From NCBI GenBank assembly GCA_035697485.1, contig DASSCU010000021.1:1-64000 (forward strand): DNA of 64,000 nt, written 5' to 3'. Below are positions 25,965 through 34,208 of the stretch, in pieces. A program made the translations under genes and the position numbers. The stretch is from Actinomycetota bacterium (GTDB taxonomy: Bacteria > Actinomycetota > UBA4738 > HRBIN12). The notes beneath the pieces are model-generated. The model saw only the letters and a list, made by a program, of their open reading frames with translations, did not search any database and was not told the DNA's origin. Each line of letters starts with the position of its first letter. Within the stretch, counting starts at the first letter, position 1.

Positions 25965-27489
25965 GCGCCAGCCCCTCCTGGACGATCCCGTCGCGATAGG
26001 AGAGAGCCTCGGCGACGTGCTCGGTTCGAACGACGTCGGCGGCGTCGAGGTCGGCGATCGTGCGCGCGACCTTGATCGCGCGGTCGAACCCGCGCCCCGT
26101 GAGGCAGAGCTGGTCGACGGCTGCACCGAGGGTGGCCTCGGCGTCCGCGGTCAGCCTCACTCGGCGACGGGCGACGGGACCGGGCAGGTGCGCGTTGCAC
26201 GCCACGCCGAGGTCGGACCACCTCGCGCGCTGACGGTCACGGGCCGCCTGGACCCGCTCGCGGATCGAGACGGAACCCTCCCCCGTTTCGCCACCCATGA
26301 GCTCGTGCTTCGTGAGCCGTGGCACGCGCAGCCGGAGGTCGATCCGGTCGAGCAACGGGCCGGAGAGCTTCTGCCGGTACTGATCGACCCGATCCTGCCG
26401 GCACCGGCAGTGACGTCGCGGATCCCCCTCGAACCCGCAGGGGCACGGGTTCGCGGCGGCGACCATCGTGAACCTCGCGGGGAACTCGACCGACCCGACG
26501 GCCCGGGTGACGACGACGCGGCCGTCCTCGAGTGGCTGACGCAGGCCCTCGATCGCATCGCGCCGGAACTCCGTGAGCTCGTCGAGGAAGAGCACGCCGT
26601 GGTGAGCGAGCGAGGCCTCCCCCGGTCGCAGGTACGTCGTGCCCCCTCCGAGCAAGCCGGTCATCGAGATCGAGTGGTGCGGCGCCCTGAACGGACGCGA
26701 CCGCAACACCCCGCGCCCGGCGAGTAGTCCGGCGACCGAGTGCAGCTGCGTCGCCTCGAGCGATTCGTCGCGCGCGAGTCTCGGCAGGATCGTGGTCATG
26801 CGGCGTGCCAGCATCGTCTTGCCTGCCCCCGGTGAGCCGACCAACAGCACGTTGTGACCGCCGGCCGCTGCGACCTCGAGGGCCCGCCGGGCCTGGATCT
26901 GCCCGCGGACATCGCTGAAGTCGACCTCGACGGGCCCGTCGCTTTCGAGCGCCTCCTCGTCGATCGCTGGCGGCTGCCACGTTCCCCTGAGGAAGCCCGC
27001 GACCTCGCTGAGCGTGACCGCCGACACGACCCGGAGCCGATCGACCTGCGTGGCCTCGAGCGCGTTCGCGCGCGGCACGATCACGCCCTCGAGGCCCGCT
27101 CGCGCCGCCGCGATGGCGACCGACAGCACACCGGGGGTCGGCATCAGCTCGCCCTTCAGCGACAGCTCACCCGCGAGCGCGTATCGCCCGAGCGCGGTGG
27201 CCGGGATCTGAGCCGTGGCGGCCAAGACACCGGCCGCGACGGGGAGATCGAGGCCCGGCCCTTCCTTGCGAACGGTCCCCGGCGCGAGGTTGACCACCAC
27301 GCGTCGCAGCGGCCACTCGAGTCCCTGGCTCTCGACCGCCGGGCGGATGCGTTCGCACGCGTCGCGCACGGCGGCGCCGGGCAGCCCGGTGAGCGTGAGG
27401 GACGGCAGGCCGCGTCCGACATGGGCTTCGACCGTCACGAGGTGCCCTCCGACCCCGAGCACGGTCACCCCGAGCACCCGTCCGTACAT
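25954..27489 (-). CDS. comM: YifB/ComM-family Mg-chelatase-like AAA+ ATPase
   Basis: A hexameric-helicase-type AAA+ protein that promotes branch migration during DNA uptake in competent bacteria. The 511-residue protein has an S16-like N-terminal domain (SLTLTGLPGAAVRDACERIR), the Walker A motif GSPGAGKTMLARRM, the Walker B segment GVLFLDELTEF and a four-Cys zinc-finger-like segment NPCPCGFEGDPRRHCRC. The ATG at 27489 fits the family start; an in-frame ATG at 27513 has a GGAGG directly abutting it. It overlaps dprA by 11 nt. Confidence 0.93.
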   Translation of the reverse strand: MYGRVLGVTVLGVGGHLVTVEAHVGRGLPSLTLTGLPGAAVRDACERIRPAVESQGLEWPLRRVVVNLAPGTVRKEGPGLDLPVAAGVLAATAQIPATALGRYALAGELSLKGELMPTPGVLSVAIAAARAGLEGVIVPRANALEATQVDRLRVVSAVTLSEVAGFLRGTWQPPAIDEEALESDGPVEVDFSDVRGQIQARRALEVAAAGGHNVLLVGSPGAGKTMLARRMTTILPRLARDESLEATQLHSVAGLLAGRGVLRSRPFRAPHHSISMTGLLGGGTTYLRPGEASLAHHGVLFLDELTEFRRDAIEGLRQPLEDGRVVVTRAVGSVEFPARFTMVAAANPCPCGFEGDPRRHCRCRQDRVDQYRQKLSGPLLDRIDLRLRVPRLTKHELMGGETGEGSVSIRERVQAARDRQRARWSDLGVACNAHLPGPVARRRVRLTADAEATLGAAVDQLCLTGRGFDRAIKVARTIADLDAADVVRTEHVAEALSYRDGIVQEGLARAG

Positions 27490-27523
27490 GCGACGGCACG
27501 CTACGGCGAGCATCCTCCGGTGT

Positions 27524-27541
27524 CGGTGACGTTCGTCACCG
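27524..27541. promoter_or_regulatory. CRP-like palindrome between comM and the decarboxylase
   Basis: CGGTGACG-TT-CGTCACCG, a perfect 8-bp inverted repeat with a 2-nt centre, contains the core GTGA-N6-TCAC. It lies in the 92-bp divergent intergenic region, 35 nt from the comM ATG and 40 nt from the decarboxylase GTG. It could control either gene. Confidence 0.5.
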
Positions 27542-27568
27542 CCGTGCCCAGGTCCCGGGGTCCCCTGC

Positions 27569-27574
27569 TAGCCT
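27569..27574 (+). promoter_or_regulatory. -10 box of the PLP decarboxylase gene (leaderless)
   Basis: TAGCCT, 7 nt before the GTG at 27582. No Shine-Dalgarno is present. The same hexamer and spacing recur upstream of ftsY. Confidence 0.45.
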
Positions 27575-27581
27575 CGCCGCC

Positions 27582-29117
27582 GTGTCCGACCGCTTCGACT
27601 GGAGCCCGGAGCCCGAGCTGATCGGCTTCGCCGACGAGCCTCGGGCACGCGCGGCGCTGGAGGCCCTCGGGGCGCAGACGTGGCGCGAGGCCCTCGATTG
27701 GCTCTACGGCGAGGCGCTGCGCCGCCCGATGCACGCGCGCACGTATCCCGAAGCGCGGCGCGACTTCTTCGGGCCGACGAACCGTGCCGCGCCGGCACCG
27801 ATGTCACCCAGTCCCTGGGTCGACGTGCTCGCCGAGTTCCGTGCGCGCGTCGCACCTGCCACCTACAACGCCCAGCACCCGGGCTCGTTCAGCTACTTCA
27901 CGCCGCCGCCGCTGCCGAGCTCGATCGCCGGCGAGATGCTTTCGCAGTGGATCCATCAGGGCGTCGACGTCTGGCACGCCGGCCCGATCGGCACGTTCGT
28001 CGAGGAGGAGGTCACCACCTGGCTCCGCGACCTGATCGGTTTCGGCGCCGACGGATGGGGGGTGCTCACGAGCGGCGGCGTGATGGCCAACGTCATGGCC
28101 ATGACGGTCGCCCGTGACGTCTGGCTTACCAAGCTCCGTGGCTCCGCCGGAGCCCCGCGGGGCGGCGACCTCGAAGGCGTGCGGGTGTACGCGAGTGATC
28201 AGACGCACTTCTCGATCGCCCGGGCGCTCGGCGTGCTCGGCTTCCCCGACGAGACGCTCGTGATCGTCGAGAGCGATGACCGCTTTCGGATGTTGGCGGA
28301 ACCGGTTGCCGCCGCGATCGAGCGAGACCGAGGCGCCGGCCTGACGCCGCTCGCGATCGCGGCCGTCGCCGGCTCGACGAACACCGGATCGGTGGACGAC
28401 GTGCCGGCGCTCGCCGACGTCGCCGAGCGAGAGGGCGTCTGGCTGCACGTCGACGCCGCCTACGGCGGGGCCGCGCGGCTCTCACGGCGAGATGCACATC
28501 GGGTGCCCGGGCTCGAGCGAGCCGACACCGTCACGGTCGACCCGCACAAGTGGTTCTTCCAGGCCTACGACATCGGAGCGCTCGTGGTGCGCCGGCGTGA
28601 GGACCTGCTGCGCACGTTCCACCAGGCGCCCGAGTACTACGCGTCGAGCCGTCCAGAGGACGAGCCGCTGAACTGGTACCAGTACTCGCTCGAGGGCACG
28701 CGCCGATTCCGCGGGCTGAAGCTCTGGATGAGCTGGAAGCAGCTCGGCACGGACGGGCTGGGCTCCCTGATCCAGCAGAACGACGACCTCGCCGCCTACC
28801 TGGCGGCCCGATGCCGCCAGGAGCCCGACCTCGAGGCCGTGCCGGCCCAGCCGGAGCTGAGCGTCGTCTGCTTCCGGCACCTGCCGCCCGGACACGACGA
28901 CCGGCCGCCCGAGGTGCTCGACGCCTACCAGGCGGGCCTGCAGCGAGCGCTCGAGGTCAGCGGCGACGCGTGGGTGAGCGTGACGACGCTGCGGGGACGC
29001 ACGTTCCTTCGTGCCGGCATCGTGAACTATCTGTCGACCGAGGCCGACGTCGATCGCATGCTCGACGCGCTGCGTCGGCTATCACCCGACGTGCGTCGAG
29101 CGATGGATCTCGAGTAG
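27582..29117 (+). CDS. Group II PLP-dependent amino-acid decarboxylase
   Basis: A 511-residue enzyme of the aromatic-L-amino-acid/glutamate decarboxylase fold. It has the substrate-side NAQHPGSFSYFTPPPLPSSI, the cofactor region GVLTSGGVMANVMAM, the Asp-containing WLHVDAAYGGAARLS and the PLP-binding Lys323 in VDPHKWFFQAYD. Decarboxylases of this group act on Tyr, Trp, Phe, DOPA or Glu; the sequence does not decide which. It is a plus-strand gene inserted between yraN and comM, which are neighbours in many actinobacteria. The GTG start appears leaderless. Confidence 0.9.
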   Translation: MSDRFDWSPEPELIGFADEPRARAALEALGAQTWREALDWLYGEALRRPMHARTYPEARRDFFGPTNRAAPAPMSPSPWVDVLAEFRARVAPATYNAQHPGSFSYFTPPPLPSSIAGEMLSQWIHQGVDVWHAGPIGTFVEEEVTTWLRDLIGFGADGWGVLTSGGVMANVMAMTVARDVWLTKLRGSAGAPRGGDLEGVRVYASDQTHFSIARALGVLGFPDETLVIVESDDRFRMLAEPVAAAIERDRGAGLTPLAIAAVAGSTNTGSVDDVPALADVAEREGVWLHVDAAYGGAARLSRRDAHRVPGLERADTVTVDPHKWFFQAYDIGALVVRRREDLLRTFHQAPEYYASSRPEDEPLNWYQYSLEGTRRFRGLKLWMSWKQLGTDGLGSLIQQNDDLAAYLAARCRQEPDLEAVPAQPELSVVCFRHLPPGHDDRPPEVLDAYQAGLQRALEVSGDAWVSVTTLRGRTFLRAGIVNYLSTEADVDRMLDALRRLSPDVRRAMDLE

Positions 29118-29472
29118 CCGCGCCTGCCGGAGGGTCGTTCAGCGCGACGGGCGCAGCCACCGCCGTGCCGGCTCCGGGGCGCGGGCCACGATCGACGATT
29201 GGAGCGCGAGCCCGTCGACACCCTCGATCGGCCGGCCCTCCATACCGTGGCGCAGGCCGGTGTTGTCCCACGGCCGCCGTCGCGGCCTGGCCTCGTCGGA
29301 CTGGTGCGGCCCGGTCGTCATGATGCCGCCGATGGTAGGGCGAGCCACGCCGGGCACGCCACCGCCGAACGGCACCGTCGACGGAGACGGCGGCTTGTAC
29401 CTTCGGCCTAGTGCGAGGGAAGCCGAGCGCACGCCTCGGCAGGCATGCCGAGCGTGCTCCGAGACACCGCGC
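29118..29472. other. Intergenic stretch with one weak small frame
   Basis: Between the decarboxylase and yraN, 355 bp hold no recognisable gene. The only frame with protein-like composition is on the minus strand from an ATG at 29321 to a stop at 29139 (60 residues, beginning MTTGPHQSDEARPRRRPWDN). It lacks a Shine-Dalgarno and has a possible TACCAT box 10 nt upstream. I could not link it to any family, so I do not call it a gene. No hairpin of note follows the decarboxylase stop. Confidence 0.4.
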
Positions 29473-29841
29473 TCAGAACGCGTCCTCGAAGAGCTCGACG
29501 TGCATCGGGTGGCCGGGCGTTCCCGGGCCGGCCGCCACGCTCGCCACGTCGAACCGTACCGAGACCGGCCCCAGGCCGTGGGTCAGCAGGAAGACCTCGG
29601 CGAGGGCCCGCACCTTGCGCTGCTTCCGCTGGTCGACCGCCTCGAACCCCGCCCCGCGCCGGGATCCGCGGCGCGTCTTCACCTCGCAGAACACGAGCAG
29701 GTCGCCGCGCCTGAGCACGAGGTCGATCTCGCCGAGGCTGCATCGCCAGTTCGCGGCGACGAGCGTGAACCCGCGCTGCCGGTAGAGATCGAGCGTGAAC
29801 CGCTCGCCGCGGGCGCCGAGGCTCGAGCGCGCGTCGAACAT
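29473..29841 (-). CDS. YraN family (UPF0102) endonuclease-like protein
   Basis: A 122-residue protein of the restriction-endonuclease-like fold: LGARGERFTLDLYRQRGF, then NWRCSLGEIDLVLRRGDLLVFCEVKTRR with the conserved E-D-ExK residues. The biochemical role is uncertain across the family. The ATG at 29841 matches the usual N-terminus. There is no Shine-Dalgarno, but TAACGT lies 7 nt upstream. It sits downstream of the DUF2469 gene in the rnhB-DUF2469-yraN order of actinobacteria. Confidence 0.9.
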   Translation of the reverse strand: MFDARSSLGARGERFTLDLYRQRGFTLVAANWRCSLGEIDLVLRRGDLLVFCEVKTRRGSRRGAGFEAVDQRKQRKVRALAEVFLLTHGLGPVSVRFDVASVAAGPGTPGHPMHVELFEDAF

Positions 29842-29848
29842 GCCAAGG

Positions 29849-29854
29849 ACGTTA
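29849..29854 (-). promoter_or_regulatory. -10 box of yraN (leaderless)
   Basis: TAACGT on the minus strand, 7 nt before the yraN ATG, with no Shine-Dalgarno between them. Confidence 0.35.
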
Positions 29855-29907
29855 CGCTGGGGGTGTGACACGGCGAGCGTGCGGGGCCCTTAGCCGCGGT
29901 CGCCGGT

Positions 29908-30228
29908 CTACGGAGCGGTTGGGGTGTCGGGGATCGTCGTGGGTTCGTCGCGCTTGGCGAGCTCCTCGACGTTCACGTCGCGCCGGGTCATGACCCGCAC
30001 GCTGGCGACGAAGCGGGCCGGGCGGAACATGTCCCATACCCAAGCGTCGGTCAGGTCGATCTGCACCCACCCTTCGTCGAGGGGCGTCAGATGCACCTGG
30101 TTCGCGAGGTAGAAGCGACGCTCCGTCTCGATCACGTAGGTGAACATCGGGAGGACGTCGCGGTACTCGCGATAGAGCTCGAGCTCGCGCTCCTCTTCGA
30201 ACCGCTCGATGTCGTCGTCGCTCATCAT
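29908..30228 (-). CDS. DUF2469 family protein
   Basis: A 106-residue protein with the family core ELELYREYRDVLPMFTYVIE and ETERRFYLANQVHL, and an acidic N-terminus beginning MSDDDIERFEEE. The family is essentially restricted to actinobacteria, always near rnhB, and has no known function. It lies 12 nt downstream of rnhB and is probably cotranscribed. A second in-frame ATG lies one codon downstream of the first; either could serve. Confidence 0.9.
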   Translation of the reverse strand: MMSDDDIERFEEERELELYREYRDVLPMFTYVIETERRFYLANQVHLTPLDEGWVQIDLTDAWVWDMFRPARFVASVRVMTRRDVNVEELAKRDEPTTIPDTPTAP

Positions 30229-30240
30229 GGGTTCAGCTTC

Positions 30241-30897
30241 TCACGCCCGGGCATGAGCCTCATCCCGTCCCTCGGCGGGCTCGGCGGCCGGATCGGGCGC
30301 GAACAAGGACGGCTGGGAGCATGGCGCGAACGACAGTCGGTGCACCGGGGTCGGCCCGTGGCGCTCGAGCGCCCCGAGGTGATCAGGTGTGCCGTAGCCC
30401 TTGTTGTGGTCGAACCCGAAGTCGGGGAAGCGCCGGTGCAGCCGACGCATGATGCGATCCCTCGTCACCTTGGCGACGATCGATGCCGCCGCGACGCTCG
30501 CGCTCACGGCGTCGCCCTTCTTGACCCCGATCGAGGGGCACGGGATGCGGGGCACCGGGAACCCGTCGGTGAGCACGTAGTCGGGCTCAAGCGCCTTCGC
30601 GGCGCGGCGCAGCAGGAAGATGTTTGTCCGGTGTAGCCCGCGCGCGTCGATCGCCGCCGGTTCGGCCTTGCAAGCGATCCAGGCGGCGGAGGCGACGATG
30701 CGCTCGTACGCCGCCTCGCGCTGCGGCTCGCTCAACAGCTTCGAGTCGTTGATGCCGTCGATGTCGAAGCCGTCGGGCAGGATCACGGCGGCGGCCACGA
30801 GGGGCCCCGCGAGGGCCCCCCGGCCTGCCTCGTCGGCGCCCGCGACCCGCGTGAACCCCTGCGCCGCGAGCAGCCGCTCGTACCGATCCATCGTCAC
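30241..30897 (-). CDS. rnhB: Ribonuclease HII
   Basis: RNase HII removes ribonucleotides from DNA. The 218-residue protein has the catalytic acid motif AGADEAGRGALAGP, INDSKLLSE, and the distal DAVSASVAAASIVAKVTRDR and FDHNKGYGTPDH. GTG at 30897 overlaps the lepB stop (GTGA), a coupling pattern seen elsewhere in this window; an ATG two codons later is an alternative. The lepB-rnhB-DUF2469 order is standard. Confidence 0.95.
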   Translation of the reverse strand: MTMDRYERLLAAQGFTRVAGADEAGRGALAGPLVAAAVILPDGFDIDGINDSKLLSEPQREAAYERIVASAAWIACKAEPAAIDARGLHRTNIFLLRRAAKALEPDYVLTDGFPVPRIPCPSIGVKKGDAVSASVAAASIVAKVTRDRIMRRLHRRFPDFGFDHNKGYGTPDHLGALERHGPTPVHRLSFAPCSQPSLFAPDPAAEPAEGRDEAHARA

Positions 30898-31550
30898 CGC
30901 ACGACTCCGATCCTGGCCGGGGGCCAGACCCGCAGGAACGCCACCCCGATCACCCGGTCCTCCGGCACGAGGCCGGTGCATCCAGGCGGGTCGCATCGCG
31001 AGTCACCCGAATTGCCCCGATTGTCGCCGAGGACGAATAGCATGCCATCGGGCACCGTCGTGGGTGGGAAATCCTGCCTGGGAACCGGTCGGTTCAGATA
31101 CGGCTCCTCCACCGGCCGACCGTTCACGTAGAGGGCGCCGGAGCGGTCGATCTCGACCGTGTCGCCGGGAAGACCCGCCACCCGCTTCACGAAATCCTCG
31201 TGCGGGGGGTTCGCCACGCCGAGGGTCTCGCCGAGCCAGTGCAGGGCTCCGCCGACGAGCCCGCGATCGGGGGTCGCTGCGTCGGGACCCTCGAAGACGA
31301 TCACGTCGCCGCGATCGACGTCGTCGAAACGCAGACAGATGCGGCAGACCAGGATCCGATCTCCTCCGATCAGCGTCGGCACCATCGACGCCGACGGGAT
31401 CGAGAACGCCTGCACGACGATGAGCTTGATCGCGATCGCGAGCAGCACCGCGGCGCCCACGAGCACGGGAAGCTCACGCCAGCGGCTGCGTCGCTGCGCT
31501 TCGGATGGTGAGGCGGTGGGCTCGGCGACGCCGGTGGGCCCATCGGCCAC
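30894..31550 (-). CDS. lepB: Signal peptidase I
   Basis: The type I leader peptidase that releases secreted proteins from the membrane. The 218-residue protein has a single N-terminal transmembrane segment at about residues 28-48, the catalytic Ser55 in SIPSASMVPTL and the general base Lys122 in FVKRVAGLPGD. The box-E-like VLGDNRGNSGDSR is intact. It is 3 nt downstream of rplS and overlaps rnhB. Confidence 0.95.
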   Translation of the reverse strand: MADGPTGVAEPTASPSEAQRRSRWRELPVLVGAAVLLAIAIKLIVVQAFSIPSASMVPTLIGGDRILVCRICLRFDDVDRGDVIVFEGPDAATPDRGLVGGALHWLGETLGVANPPHEDFVKRVAGLPGDTVEIDRSGALYVNGRPVEEPYLNRPVPRQDFPPTTVPDGMLFVLGDNRGNSGDSRCDPPGCTGLVPEDRVIGVAFLRVWPPARIGVVR

Positions 31551-31553
31551 GGA

Positions 31554-32147
31554 TCAGGCCTCGGCCTTCTCCTCGTCGACGAGCTCCGCCTCGTCGAGGC
31601 TCGCCCCGGGCTCGGCGGCTTCGGGCTCGGCGGACGCTTCGGGCTCCTCGCCCTCGTCCGCCACCTCGACCCCGTCGACCTCGGACGCCTCGACGCGAGC
31701 CTCGATCGCCTCGCCCGAGGTTTCCTCGACCTCGTCGGCCGTCACGTCCGCCTCCTCGGCCGCCGTGAGGGCTGCAGCCTCGATCGCCGCGAGCTTCGCA
31801 TCGTCGATCCGCCGCTCTTTGATGCGGGCCTTCTTGCCCCGCAGCTCACGCAGATAGTAGAGCTTCGCCCTCCGCACATGGCCGCGGCTCACGATCTCGA
31901 GCTTCGCGATCGACGGCGAGTGCACGGGGAACGTGCGCTCCACGCCGACGCCGAAGGATATCTTCCGCACGGTGAAGGTCTCGCGCAGCCCGCCGTTCTG
32001 GCGCCCGATCACCACGCCCTGGAAGACCTGCACGCGCTCTCGACTGCCCTCGACCACCCGAACGTGCACCTTCACGGTGTCGCCGGGGCGGAACTCCGGG
32101 ATGTCGCTGCGCAGGTAGGACTGCTCGATGAGATCGGTCTTGTTCAT
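31554..32147 (-). CDS. rplS: Ribosomal protein bL19 with acidic C-terminal tail
   Basis: The 50S protein L19. Residues 1-113 are the conserved body ([54 protein letters not shown]). About 84 Glu/Ala-rich residues follow, so the 197-residue product is far longer than the usual ~115. It follows trmD with an 82-nt gap that holds a TACACT box 14 nt before the ATG, probably its own promoter. Confidence 0.96.
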   Translation of the reverse strand: MNKTDLIEQSYLRSDIPEFRPGDTVKVHVRVVEGSRERVQVFQGVVIGRQNGGLRETFTVRKISFGVGVERTFPVHSPSIAKLEIVSRGHVRRAKLYYLRELRGKKARIKERRIDDAKLAAIEAAALTAAEEADVTADEVEETSGEAIEARVEASEVDGVEVADEGEEPEASAEPEAAEPGASLDEAELVDEEKAEA

Positions 32148-32229
32148 GGCAACGGCCGACGAGTGTACCAGCGGGCCTCCGCCCGACCGCCGTGCCCGAT
32201 GTGACGTTCCGGCGACGGAGCGGGGTCGA

Positions 32230-32913
32230 TCAGGAACCGCGACCGCCGGCCAGGTCGGGCCGGTTCCGACGGGTCTTGGCCTCGGCCGCCTCTCGCCGCC
32301 ACCGCTCGATCTCGCCGTGGTCCCCCCCGACCAGGACATCGGGCACCGACATGCCGCGGAATTCCCTGGGGCGGGTGTAGTGCGGGTGATCGAGCCTGCC
32401 CGGATCCGCGAACGAGTCCTGCTCGTACGACTCCCGCCGGCCGATCACCCCGGGCACGAGTCGCGTGACCGCCTCGATCACGACGAGCGCCGGCAGCTCG
32501 CCGCCCGAGAGCACGTAGTCCCCGATCGAGACCTCTTCCGCCGGCAGGCCCTCGACGACACGCTCGTCCACTCCCTCGTACCGTCCGCACAGCAACGTGA
32601 GGTGCGACTCGGCCGCCAGCTCCCTCACGAAGCCCTGCTCGAGCCGGCGTCCGGCGGGCGAGAGCAGCAGCGCGCGGCCGCGGTCGGGATCGAGCGCCTC
32701 GACGGCTCGGAACCAGACGTCCGGCTTCATCACCATGCCGGGCCCGCCGCCGAACGGCGCGTCGTCGACGGTGTGATGCGGGTCGTCGGTCCAGTCGCGC
32801 AGGTCGTGCACGAACACGTCGAGCACCCCCGCCTCGATCGCCTTGCCGAGCAAGCTCTGGCCGAGGGGGGCGCGCACCAGCTCGGGGAAGATCGTGATGA
32901 CGTCGATCCGCAC
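32230..32913 (-). CDS. trmD: tRNA (guanine-N1)-methyltransferase
   Basis: TrmD methylates G37 next to the anticodon, preventing frameshifting. The 227-residue knotted methyltransferase has [41 protein letters not shown] and [13 protein letters not shown]. It lies between rimM and rplS in the standard rpsP-rimM-trmD-rplS order. Confidence 0.97.
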   Translation of the reverse strand: MRIDVITIFPELVRAPLGQSLLGKAIEAGVLDVFVHDLRDWTDDPHHTVDDAPFGGGPGMVMKPDVWFRAVEALDPDRGRALLLSPAGRRLEQGFVRELAAESHLTLLCGRYEGVDERVVEGLPAEEVSIGDYVLSGGELPALVVIEAVTRLVPGVIGRRESYEQDSFADPGRLDHPHYTRPREFRGMSVPDVLVGGDHGEIERWRREAAEAKTRRNRPDLAGGRGS

Positions 32914-32947
32914 GGCCGGAGGCTACCGCGCCTCCGCCGATCGGGGC

Positions 32948-33460
32948 TCACTCTTCGGGAGCGGTGAGGCCAGGCACGTCACGCACCACGATGCGTCTCG
33001 TGGTGACGTCGACCGATACGATCACGTCGCGGATCGCCGGCACCAAGGTCTCCTGCCCGTCCGCGCCGATCGCGACCCAGAGGTCGTTCGCGGGGTTGGG
33101 GATCACGCCAGACACCGAGCCGAGCTCGCGCCCAGACTCGGTCACGACGAGGCATCCCTCGAGCTGGAACGGCCAGTACTCCCCCTCGGGCAGTTCCGGG
33201 AGCCACGACTCCGGCACCACGAGCACGTGACCGCGCAGCGATTCCCCGGCGGAACGGTCGTCGATGCCCGAGAACTTCACGAGCATCCGTGCGCCGTGCG
33301 GCTGCGCACGCTCGATCGTCAGCGAGCGACCGTCCTCGGTGAACAGCGTCGCACCGTCGACGAACCGCTCGGGGTTGTCAGAGCGCACCTCGACCGCCAC
33401 CTCGCCCCGGATGCCGTGGGCCTTCGTGACGTGACCGACGGCGACGGTCGGCTCGTGCAC
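32948..33460 (-). CDS. rimM: 16S rRNA processing protein RimM
   Basis: RimM binds S19 and assists 30S head maturation. The 170-residue protein has the N-terminal VGHVTKAHGIRGEVAVEV and the C-terminal PRC-barrel with PEGEYWPFQLEGCLVV and PNPANDLWV. It is 1 nt downstream of the khpA stop region and 34 nt upstream of trmD. Confidence 0.96.
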   Translation of the reverse strand: MHEPTVAVGHVTKAHGIRGEVAVEVRSDNPERFVDGATLFTEDGRSLTIERAQPHGARMLVKFSGIDDRSAGESLRGHVLVVPESWLPELPEGEYWPFQLEGCLVVTESGRELGSVSGVIPNPANDLWVAIGADGQETLVPAIRDVIVSVDVTTRRIVVRDVPGLTAPEE

Positions 33461-33461
33461 C

Positions 33462-33692
33462 TCAGTCGGCGATATCGACGTAGGCGCTCGTGCCCTGACG
33501 CGTCGCGGCCGCGCGGACGACCGCGCGGATCGCCTTCGCGGTGCGACCGCCTTTGCCGATGACCTTGCCCATGTCGTCGGGCGCCACGCGCACCGTGTAA
33601 CGCGGGCCGCGTTCGTCCTCGGACTCGGTCACCTCGACGGCATCGGGGTCATCGACGAGTTCCCGCACCAGGAAGTCGACGAGGTCCCGCAC
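33462..33692 (-). CDS. khpA: KH-domain RNA-binding protein KhpA
   Basis: A 76-residue single KH domain with the GxxG loop as VIGKGGRTAKAIRAVV. KhpA-type proteins bind RNA broadly and, with KhpB, influence cell elongation in Gram-positive bacteria. Its place between rpsP and rimM is the usual one. The GTG start at 33692 begins VRDLVDFLV. Confidence 0.93.
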   Translation of the reverse strand: MRDLVDFLVRELVDDPDAVEVTESEDERGPRYTVRVAPDDMGKVIGKGGRTAKAIRAVVRAAATRQGTSAYVDIAD

Positions 33693-33701
33693 GGCCGGGC
33701 G

Positions 33702-34184
33702 TCACTCCTCTGCGGAAGCTTCGGCCTCGGTGGACACGTCCCCGGCCTCGGCCTCGGCGGCCGCCTCTGCCGGCGCCTCGACCTCGGCGGGCGTTGCCTC
33801 GACTGCCGAAGGCGGGACCGCTGCCTCCTCTGCCGCGGCGGCGGCCTTGGCCGCCGCCTTCTTCGAGAGCCTGGGCTCGTCGGGCTTCGACTCGCGCACC
33901 TTGACCTGGCCGGCCGCGCTCGGACGCTCGGCGACGAACGTGTCCCAGATGCCCACCTTCACCATGAGGTTGCGGACCTGGTCGCTCGGCTGGGCGCCGA
34001 CCCGCAGCCAGTGCAGGGCGCGGTCGGCGTCGATCTCGATCAGGCTCGGGTCCTCGAGCGGATGGTACTTGCCGATGTTCTCGATGAAGCGGCCGTCGCG
34101 CGGGGAGCGCTGATCGGCCACCACGACGCGGTAGAACGGGCGCTTGTTCGCCCCCATGCGCCGCAGTCGGATGCGTGTCGCCAT
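33702..34184 (-). CDS. rpsP: Ribosomal protein bS16 with Ala/Glu-rich tail
   Basis: The 30S protein S16. Residues 1-85 are the conserved body ([47 protein letters not shown]). A tail of about 75 residues follows, dominated by Ala, Glu and Lys, giving 160 residues in total. The ATG at 34184 is preferred to an upstream in-frame ATG at 34208. It lies 24 nt downstream of ffh. Confidence 0.95.
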   Translation of the reverse strand: MATRIRLRRMGANKRPFYRVVVADQRSPRDGRFIENIGKYHPLEDPSLIEIDADRALHWLRVGAQPSDQVRNLMVKVGIWDTFVAERPSAAGQVKVRESKPDEPRLSKKAAAKAAAAAEEAAVPPSAVEATPAEVEAPAEAAAEAEAGDVSTEAEASAEE

Positions 34185-34208
34185 GTCTCGTTCCCAGTCC
34201 TCGTTCAC

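Noticed and set aside
29139-29321. A 60-residue minus-strand frame
   Set aside because: It has no ribosome-binding site and no recognised similarity; the composition is compatible with chance in GC-rich DNA.
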